From an uncultured Verrucomicrobiota bacterium (GTDB lineage: Bacteria; Verrucomicrobiota; Verrucomicrobiia; Chthoniobacterales; SZAS-18): a stretch of DNA of 19,669 nucleotides. The stretch is taken from NCBI GenBank assembly GCA_937871685.1, contig CALMOL010000011.1:1-19669 (forward strand), written 5' to 3'. Made by a program: the position numbers and the translations under genes. Of this stretch, positions 14,777 through 19,669 are shown piece after piece (within the stretch, counting starts at the first letter, position 1; the number at the start of each line of letters is the position of its first letter). The notes under the pieces are model-generated. The model worked only from the letters and a program-made list of their open reading frames with translations. It had not been told where the DNA came from and ran no database searches.

Positions 14777-15620
14777 GGTGGGCGAGCAATCGGGAGGCGA
14801 GACCGCGGAGGAAAAAATTCATCGCGAACCCAAGGACGACGAGCACCACCGACATCGCCGCGGCGGCCTCGAAGTTGGAGAACGCGAAGACCTCATCGAA
14901 GATTTGCAGCGGGGTGAGGGAAACCCTCCGGGAAATGACCAGCACCACGCCGAAGGAGCCGAGCGAGGCGCCGAAGGTCACCGCGAACGTCGAAAGCAGC
15001 GCCGGCAGCACGAGCGGCAGCGTCACGAGGCGCGCGCGCTGCCAGGGCGAGGCGCCGAGGGTCGCCGCGGCCATGGTCCAGCGCGGGTCGAATTTCCGGA
15101 GCGCCGCCTCCAGCGTGAGCGTGGCGCGCGGAATCTCGAAGTAGAGGTAGGCCACCAGGATGCCGCCAAAGCCGTAGGCCGCGCCTTGGAGCCAGTCGAG
15201 GCCGGTGAGCGCCTCGAACGCGCGGGGCACCACGCCGATGCGGCCGAGCATGATCACCGTGAGGAAGCCGATGATGATGCCCGAGAACGCCATCGGCAGC
15301 GTGAGGATCGCGCGCACCCAGCGCTTCCCGCGGAAATCCCGACCCGCGAGCAGCCAGGCCGGCGCCAGGCAAAGCAGCGTGGAGACCACCGCCACGCCGA
15401 GGGAGATCCCGAGGGAATTTCCCAGCGCCCGCCGGGCCGACGCAGAGGCAAAAAAGCGCGCGTAATTCTCCCACGTCCAGCCGCCCGCGGCGCCCGGCTC
15501 GCGGAGCGACGACCACCCCAGCGTGCCGAGCGGCACCAGCAGCAGGACCACGACCACGAAAAGGAGCGGGAAGAGCATCAGCCCCTCCCGCATCCAGACG
15601 CGCCGTGCAGCGATGGTCAT
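14769..15620 (-). CDS. ABC transporter permease, first subunit
   Basis: A 283-residue MetI-like permease from ATG 15620-15618. The first membrane helix is LMLFPLLFVVVVLLLVPLGT, followed by a periplasmic loop and further helices. EAALRKFDPRWTMAAATLGASPWQRARLVTLP is the cytoplasmic EAA coupling loop; its last part (GASPWQRARLVTLP) is typical of PhnU/PotB-type permeases. The start is 6 bases from the end of the substrate-binding protein gene, and the end overlaps the second permease gene. The tight order binding protein, permease, permease, ATPase is that of ferric iron, thiamine, polyamine and 2-aminoethylphosphonate importers. Confidence 0.9.
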   Translation of the reverse strand: MTIAARRVWMREGLMLFPLLFVVVVLLLVPLGTLGWSSLREPGAAGGWTWENYARFFASASARRALGNSLGISLGVAVVSTLLCLAPAWLLAGRDFRGKRWVRAILTLPMAFSGIIIGFLTVIMLGRIGVVPRAFEALTGLDWLQGAAYGFGGILVAYLYFEIPRATLTLEAALRKFDPRWTMAAATLGASPWQRARLVTLPLVLPALLSTFAVTFGASLGSFGVVLVISRRVSLTPLQIFDEVFAFSNFEAAAAMSVVLVVLGFAMNFFLRGLASRLLAHRA

Positions 15621-15626
15621 CCGGGA

Positions 15627-16637
15627 TCAGCGCGAGCCCTTGATTTCCTTGACCCAGCGCGCCTTCACCGCGTCGGCGTTGGCCGCCATCTGGTCGAGCG
15701 GCAGCGTGCGGGCCTTGGAATAGGCGCTGGCGGGCGGGAACTTCGACGCCAGGTCCGGGCCGAGGTCCACGGGCATCACCGGGCGGAAGAACGACTCGGC
15801 CATCGTCTTTTGCGCGGAGGGGCCGAGCAGCCAGTCGAGGTATTTCTTGGCCTCGTCGCCGCGCGGGGCGCCCTTCACCATCGCCATGACGAGCGGCATC
15901 ACGATGGTGCCTTCCTCGGCCACCACGGTCTCGATGGGCGCCTTGTCCACATGCTTGGCCTTGAGGCCATTGCCGTCGGCGTTGATCCAGATGGGCACCT
16001 CGCCGCGGACGAGGTCGTTGTAGGAATCCTCGCGCGGGTAGGCGAGGATGTTCGCGTCGAGCCTCTTGAGGTAGTCGAAGCCCTTGGCCATGTCCGGGCC
16101 GCCGCCCATGATGGCGTTGATGCCATACACGAAGGTGAAGGCGGTGCCCTGGACCGTCGGGTCGCTATACACCACGAGGCCCTTGTAGTCGGGCTTGAGC
16201 AGGTCGGCGAAGGACTTGGGCACGGGCTTGCCCTTGAGCGCGGGCACGTTCACCAGGATGGCGATGTGGCCGGTATGAACGGTCCACCACTTGCCCTCGG
16301 GATCCTTGAGGTCGGCGGGGATCTGGTCGAAGCCCTTCGGCTTGTAGGGCTGGTGCAATCCCTTGGTCGTGGCCTGGAAGCCGATCGCGCCGGAATAGTA
16401 GGCCACGTCCGCCTGCGGATTGGCCTGCTCCTTTTCCAGCGCCGCCATCGTGGCGGAGGAGCCCTTGGGATCAGGCGGCACGCGGACGCCGGTCTCCTTG
16501 AGATAGAGCGCGGTGACGCCGCCCCAGTTCGCGTAGTTGGGGATGCAGTCGTATTGAATGACGGTCTTCTCCTGCGCGAGTGCCGGCAGCGCGAAGGCGG
16601 CCGCGGCGGCGAGGAGGGCGGGGATGTTCTTGGTCAT
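15627..16637 (-). CDS. periplasmic substrate-binding protein of the ABC importer
   Basis: A 336-residue extracellular solute-binding protein from ATG 16637-16635, chosen because it gives a good Sec signal peptide (MTKNIPALLAAAAAFALPALA, cleavage near 21). An in-frame extension upstream lies inside the arsS gene and is rejected. The body resembles the PotD/FbpA/AEP-binding type II cluster: VIQYDCIPNYANWGG near the mature N-terminus, SSATMAALEKEQ, WINADGNGL, and PLVMAMVKGAPRGDEAKKYLDWLL near the C-terminus. The mature protein has a single cysteine, C31, in the first strand-loop where ligand contacts commonly occur. It lies 26 bases after arsS and 6 before the first permease. I infer an organic or methylated arsenic ligand from context only; iron, polyamine or a phosphonate remain possible. 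Confidence 0.88.
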   Translation of the reverse strand: MTKNIPALLAAAAAFALPALAQEKTVIQYDCIPNYANWGGVTALYLKETGVRVPPDPKGSSATMAALEKEQANPQADVAYYSGAIGFQATTKGLHQPYKPKGFDQIPADLKDPEGKWWTVHTGHIAILVNVPALKGKPVPKSFADLLKPDYKGLVVYSDPTVQGTAFTFVYGINAIMGGGPDMAKGFDYLKRLDANILAYPREDSYNDLVRGEVPIWINADGNGLKAKHVDKAPIETVVAEEGTIVMPLVMAMVKGAPRGDEAKKYLDWLLGPSAQKTMAESFFRPVMPVDLGPDLASKFPPASAYSKARTLPLDQMAANADAVKARWVKEIKGSR

Positions 16638-16663
16638 GAGGTGGGGCTGGGTTGGAGGGAAAT

Positions 16664-17665
16664 TCAGGCGGGGAGTCCGGCCGGCTCCTCGACGAGCGCG
16701 CCGCCGCAGGACGAGCCGGCGCCGGCGGTGCAGCCGAAGCAGTGCGGGCCGGTGAGGATAGGCAGCGCGTCGAATCCCTCGGGATCGACGTCCCACAAGA
16801 GGAGCGGCGCATTCGCGGGGCCGCCGCGCAGTTGCAGCTTGAGCTGCTGGTTGAAGTCGCAGTCGAACACCTCGCCGCGCCAGCCGACGTTGATGGTGTT
16901 GCGGCACATCAGGCCCTCGACCGAGGCGGGGTTGAACGACTCGACGAGGAGTTCGAGGTAGGACTCGTATTGGCCGTTGTGCCGCAGCCACGAGGCGTAG
17001 CGCGAGACCGGCATGTTCGTGATTGTGAAGAGCGAGTGGAAGTCGATGCCGAAGTGCGCCTTGAGTTCCTTCTTGTAGTCAGCCTCCAGTTCCGCTTGGT
17101 CGCCCGGCAGGAAGGCCCCGACCGGATTGTAAACGAGGTGAAGCGGCAGGTCGGTCTGCCGGCCGTAGCCGAGGCGGTTGAGCATCTGGAGCGCGGCGAT
17201 GCTCGCGTCGAACACGCCGTTGCCGCGCTGCTCGTTCACGTTCTTGGGCGAGTAGCAGGGCATGGACGCCACGATCTCCACGCGCTGCTCGCGCAGGAAC
17301 TCGGCCGTGCCCTCGTAGCCCGGCTCCAGCAGGATCGTGAGGTTGCAGCGGTCGATGATGCGGCCCTCGGGCAGGATCGCGCGCGCCTCGGCGATGAAGC
17401 GGCGGAAGTCCGGGATCATTTCCGGCGCGCCGCCGGTGAGATCGAGCGTCTGGATGCCGGCCGGCGCGCCGCGGTCGCGCAGCCACGCGAGGATGCGGTT
17501 CACCGTCTCGGCCGTCATGATCTCCTTGCGCTTGGGACCGGCGTTCACATGGCAGTGCGTGCAGGTGAGGTTGCACAGCTTGCCGACGTTTACCTGGAGG
17601 ATGGCCGGGCGGGCGCGTTGAAGCGGGACGCGATGCTGCTGGAGGACGGAATCGAAGCGGTTCAT
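16664..17665 (-). CDS. arsS: arsenosugar biosynthesis radical SAM protein
   Basis: ArsS is a radical SAM enzyme that joins dimethylarsenic to the 5'-deoxyadenosyl group, the committed step to arsenosugars. From ATG 17665-17663 the protein has 333 residues. C31, C35 and C38 (CNLTCTHC) bind the [4Fe-4S] cluster, followed by HVNAGPKR. LTGGAPEM is the SAM-contact glycine motif. The family-specific C-terminal domain is present: CRNTINVGW, FDCDFNQQLKL, and HCFGCTAGAGSSCGG (308-322) with C309, C312 and C320. This matches the rSAM/Cys-rich family (TIGR04167/DUF3641) to which ArsS belongs. An in-frame extension to 18013 overlaps the transferase gene and lacks support. It is followed after 26 bases by the ABC importer genes. 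Confidence 0.95.
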   Translation of the reverse strand: MNRFDSVLQQHRVPLQRARPAILQVNVGKLCNLTCTHCHVNAGPKRKEIMTAETVNRILAWLRDRGAPAGIQTLDLTGGAPEMIPDFRRFIAEARAILPEGRIIDRCNLTILLEPGYEGTAEFLREQRVEIVASMPCYSPKNVNEQRGNGVFDASIAALQMLNRLGYGRQTDLPLHLVYNPVGAFLPGDQAELEADYKKELKAHFGIDFHSLFTITNMPVSRYASWLRHNGQYESYLELLVESFNPASVEGLMCRNTINVGWRGEVFDCDFNQQLKLQLRGGPANAPLLLWDVDPEGFDALPILTGPHCFGCTAGAGSSCGGALVEEPAGLPA

Positions 17666-17771
17666 AAACAAAAACGTGGGGACGGCGGCGCGCGGCGACG
17701 CAAACGCGGGGACCAGCCGGAGCGCTCCGGCGGCCGGCAAGAATGACGCGACCGGCGTCACCCAGGGCGGA

Positions 17772-18542
17772 TCAAGGGGGAGGCAATTGCCAGCGGGCGC
17801 GGAGCGCGTGGAGCGCGGCGTCGAACCAATGCAAGACCTGGCGCCAGCTCGCCGGCTCGGCGCTTTCCAGCGCGCGGAGCAGCGCACCGGCCCAGGCCGC
17901 GACCGCGCGCGGCGCCTCGCCGGAGTGGGCGAACGAGACAAGGTCACGCAAGGAATCGAGGTCGTGCTTGCGCGCGAGAACGCGCACCGGCCCCGCGGCG
18001 AGACCGTGGGCAAGCAAGGCGGCGAAGTCCCGGCCGCGCTGCCACGTCACGCCTGCGAGCAAACGCGGGGCTTCCGCCGTCGGCAGGCCGATGAGCCAGC
18101 AGCCGCCGGCGTGGTCGGGTCCGAGCACGAGCGGCGCACCCGCGGCGAGCGCGGCAAAGGCGTCGTCCACATCGGCTGGGGTGAGCGCGGGGCAATCGCG
18201 GCCCACCACGACCACATCCGCGAAGCCGAGCGCGGCGAGGTCCGCCACGGCGTTGGCGAGGCGCTCGCCGAACGTGGTGCCGCGCTGGAGGTGGCAGGCG
18301 TCCGCGCCAGCCGTCTCGGCGGCCAGGAGCGCGCCGCGCGTGAAAAGATGCACCGCATGGTCCCGCGGCTGATCCGCGCCCGGCAGCGGCCCGGCGAGCA
18401 AGGCGCGGGCGAGCCGAAGCGATTCCGGGCTCACATCCCACGCGCGGCGGGAGAGATCCTGCGAGAGCGGGTCCGCGAAGACGAGCAGCGCGCGCCGGCG
18501 CGTGGGCGGCGCGGTGTCAACTGGGCGGCCGGCAGGAAGCAT
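17772..18542 (-). CDS. DUF2064/TIGR04282 transferase (arsenosugar-cluster glycosyltransferase-like)
   Basis: A 256-residue GT-A-fold protein of the family known as rSAM/selenodomain-associated transferase 1, which commonly neighbours ArsS-type radical SAM genes. Motifs are QRGTTFGERL (86-95), VVVGRDCPALTPADV (111-125) and LGPDHAGGCWLIGL (140-153). The last usually reads LGPxxDGGYxLIGL, so the Asp is His-Ala here and Tyr is Cys. The N-terminus LLVFADPL replaces the more common KxPxxGxVKTRL segment, so the nucleotide-binding Arg/Lys region looks weak. Start ATG 18542-18540. It is the first gene of the arsenic block and lies 106 bases upstream of arsS. It probably acts on the ribose side of the arsenosugar, but its reaction is not established. 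Confidence 0.85.
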   Translation of the reverse strand: MLPAGRPVDTAPPTRRRALLVFADPLSQDLSRRAWDVSPESLRLARALLAGPLPGADQPRDHAVHLFTRGALLAAETAGADACHLQRGTTFGERLANAVADLAALGFADVVVVGRDCPALTPADVDDAFAALAAGAPLVLGPDHAGGCWLIGLPTAEAPRLLAGVTWQRGRDFAALLAHGLAAGPVRVLARKHDLDSLRDLVSFAHSGEAPRAVAAWAGALLRALESAEPASWRQVLHWFDAALHALRARWQLPPP

Positions 18543-18615
18543 GAACGACTAGGGATACGACACGCCGGCCCCAAAGGAGGCAAGGAAATTCCCTGGCCCA
18601 GCCATCGGGGCGGGG

Positions 18616-18629
18616 ACGCCGGCCGGCGT
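18616..18629 (-). terminator. possible hairpin after the SNF2 gene
   Basis: A perfect 14-base palindrome ACGCCGGCCGGCGT lies in the 180-base gap between the helicase stop and the transferase start, with a partial second copy (GCGGCCGGCGC) directly after. It could be a GC hairpin separating the two genes. There is no T-run, so support for termination is weak. No other element is evident in 18543-18722, which should hold the promoter of the arsenic block. Confidence 0.25.
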
Positions 18630-18722
18630 GCGGCCGGCGCGGAGGCAGGGGCGCGGCACCCGGCTGCGCGAGAGTGACTGGCCCAGGTGGTCGCGGAGCG
18701 AGGACCGGTGAAATGAGCGGCG

Positions 18723-19669
18723 CTAGGCCAGCAGCTCGCGCATCTCGGCGAGGGTGAGGCCGGCGGTCAGCTCGGCGGTCTCTTCGCCGCCGACCACGGC
18801 GGCCACGGCGTCGCGCTTGCGGCGCTGGAGAGCGAGGATCTTTTCTTCCACGGTGCCGCGGGTGATGAGCTGATACACCGTCACGACGCGCGTTTGGCCG
18901 ATGCGGTGGGCGCGGTCGGCCGCCTGCGCCTCGGCGGCGGGGTTCCACCACGGATCGAAGTGCACCACGGTGTCGGCGGCGGTAAGGTTCAAGCCCACGC
19001 CGCCGGCTTTGAGCGAGATGAGGAAGGCGGTGAGCGAGGGGTCGGACTGGAAGCGATCCACCTGCGCCTGGCGATCCTTCGTGGAGCCATCGAGGTAGGC
19101 GTGGCGCACGCCGCGCGAATCGAGGTGCTCGACGAGCAGGCGAAGCATCGAGGTGAACTGCGAGAAGATGAGGACGCGGTGGCCGCCCTCGCGGACTTGC
19201 TCAAGCAACTCATCGAGCGCGGCGAGCTTGCCCGAGAGGGCGGCGTCCGGCGGAGGCGGGGACTCGTCGTCAAGAGAGTCGGGGGATTCGGGGGTGAGCC
19301 TGTCGGTCCTATCCGTCCCATGGGACCTATATGACTCATGAGACGGATAGGAGCCCATGCCCCCAAGCCCGAGCAGGCGCAGGTCGCAGCACGCTTGGCG
19401 CAGGCGGAGCAGCGTGGTGAGCACCAGCATCTGGCCCTTCTTCTCGTCCTTGAGGTCGTCGATCTTCCGGCGGCTCGCCTCCAGGATGTCGCGGTAGGCG
19501 GCGGCCTGGGCCGGGGTCATCTCGCACCACGCCACCTGCTCGATTTTTTCCGGCAGCTCCTTGAGGACGTCGCGCTTGCGGCGGCGCAGGAGCACGGGGC
19601 GCAGCCGGCGGGCGAGGCGCGCGTGCGCGGCGGGATCGGCGTCGCCGCGCGCGAGGGGCAGCTCGTAGC
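18723..19669 (-). CDS. SNF2-family DEAD/DEAH-box helicase, C-terminal part (5' end outside window)
   Basis: The frame is open to the right window edge and ends at TAG 18725-18723, leaving 314 visible residues of a Swi2/Snf2 ATPase. It begins with YELPLARGD and reaches LRRRKRDVLKELPEK, the segment linking the two RecA-like lobes. Lobe 2 motifs follow: RVLIFSQFTSML (motif IV), YLDGSTKDRQAQVDRFQ, FLISLKAGGVGLNLTAADTVVHFDPWWNP (motif V) and DRAHRIGQTR (motif VI). The C-terminus (VEEKILALQRRKRDAVAAVV) is that of bacterial HepA/SNF2 proteins. A low-complexity insert of about 38 residues rich in Ser, Asp, Pro and Arg interrupts lobe 2 before the SGKLAALDELL helix and coincides with a palindromic repeat. 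Probable role: ATP-driven remodelling of DNA- or RNA polymerase-bound complexes. Confidence 0.94.
   Translation of the reverse strand, partial: YELPLARGDADPAAHARLARRLRPVLLRRRKRDVLKELPEKIEQVAWCEMTPAQAAAYRDILEASRRKIDDLKDEKKGQMLVLTTLLRLRQACCDLRLLGLGGMGSYPSHESYRSHGTDRTDRLTPESPDSLDDESPPPPDAALSGKLAALDELLEQVREGGHRVLIFSQFTSMLRLLVEHLDSRGVRHAYLDGSTKDRQAQVDRFQSDPSLTAFLISLKAGGVGLNLTAADTVVHFDPWWNPAAEAQAADRAHRIGQTRVVTVYQLITRGTVEEKILALQRRKRDAVAAVVGGEETAELTAGLTLAEMRELLA
19308..19351. repeat. palindromic element inserted in frame in the SNF2 gene
   Basis: CCTATCCGTC (19308-19317) and GACGGATAGG (19342-19351) are perfect 10-base reverse complements around a 24-base loop that contains CCCATGGG and ATGACTCAT. 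The stretch is far richer in A/T than the surrounding gene. It encodes part of an extra segment (SYPSHESYRSHGTDRTDR) that standard SNF2 proteins lack, keeps the frame, and lies between conserved motifs. This resembles palindromic elements that insert into coding genes, such as those known in Rickettsia. Confidence 0.7.

Noticed and set aside
14598..16961. A 787-residue open frame on the plus strand opposite the ABC importer genes
   Set aside because: It is antisense to well-supported permease and binding-protein genes, is dominated by Arg, His, Glu and Gly, and has no domain; this is the usual shadow of high-GC coding DNA.
16638..16991. Longer N-terminus for the ABC binding protein
   Set aside because: The extension overlaps arsS and would bury the clear Sec signal peptide that starts at 16637.
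17343..17665. Radical SAM protein as a PQQ or sactipeptide maturase
   Set aside because: There is no precursor peptide or SPASM domain; the C-terminal CFGCTAG...SSCGG region is specific to the ArsS/TIGR04167 group.
17666..18013. Longer N-terminus for ArsS
   Set aside because: It overlaps the transferase gene in another frame and has no family similarity; the ATG at 17665 gives the expected start before the cysteine motif.

Overview
This is a high-GC bacterial window with a dense, nearly single-direction gene block. The organism cannot be fixed from sequence alone. An lpxD gene shows a Gram-negative outer membrane with lipid A. Tat-type and Sec-type signal peptides, a Pst phosphate system and a SNF2-type helicase are also present. 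No start codon I inspected has a convincing Shine-Dalgarno motif; leaders are C/T-rich instead. Together with the palindromic repeats and a 21-bp tandem array this makes me lean towards Verrucomicrobiota (Opitutales-like), which is an inference only.

Layout. Positions 1-2167 (+ strand) hold the end of a coiled-coil protein, a second related coiled-coil lipoprotein, a 142-bp nested palindromic repeat, and lpxD. Positions 2168-3102 contain no secure gene but a striking 21-bp tandem array. From 3103 to the right end every recognised gene is on the minus strand. In transcription order (right to left) these are: the 3' end of a SNF2 helicase; a DUF2064/TIGR04282-type transferase; the radical SAM enzyme ArsS; a substrate-binding protein, two permeases and an ATPase of a Fbp/2-aminoethylphosphonate-like ABC importer; a cysteine-rich degenerate metallophosphatase; the arsenite methyltransferase ArsM; a Tat-exported molybdopterin oxidoreductase; pstS, pstC, pstA and pstB; an ArsR-family regulator; and a fasciclin protein ending in a good terminator.

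How it fits together. ArsM, ArsS and the DUF2064 transferase are the signature of arsenosugar (oxo-arsenosugar) biosynthesis: inorganic arsenic is methylated to dimethylarsenic, ArsS joins it to a 5'-deoxyadenosyl group, and later steps change the ribose substituent. Here that core is packed with spacings from small overlaps to about 100 bp together with a dedicated ABC importer, a phosphatase-fold protein that has lost metal-binding residues, an exported molybdoenzyme with no visible electron-transfer partner, a Pst transporter that could admit phosphate or arsenate, and an ArsR regulator whose only cysteines are a C-terminal vicinal pair. I read positions 3757-18542 as one arsenic-biotransformation island of about 15 kb. 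The roles of the molybdoenzyme, the ABC importer and the metallophosphatase in it are not established and are the most interesting part of the window.

Repeats. Three intergenic gaps (919-1060, 7074-7203, 13808-13934) carry sequence-unrelated elements with the same geometry: two inverted copies of a 29-40 bp unit offset by about 100 bp, like REPIN doublets. A further palindrome is inserted in frame in the SNF2 gene.
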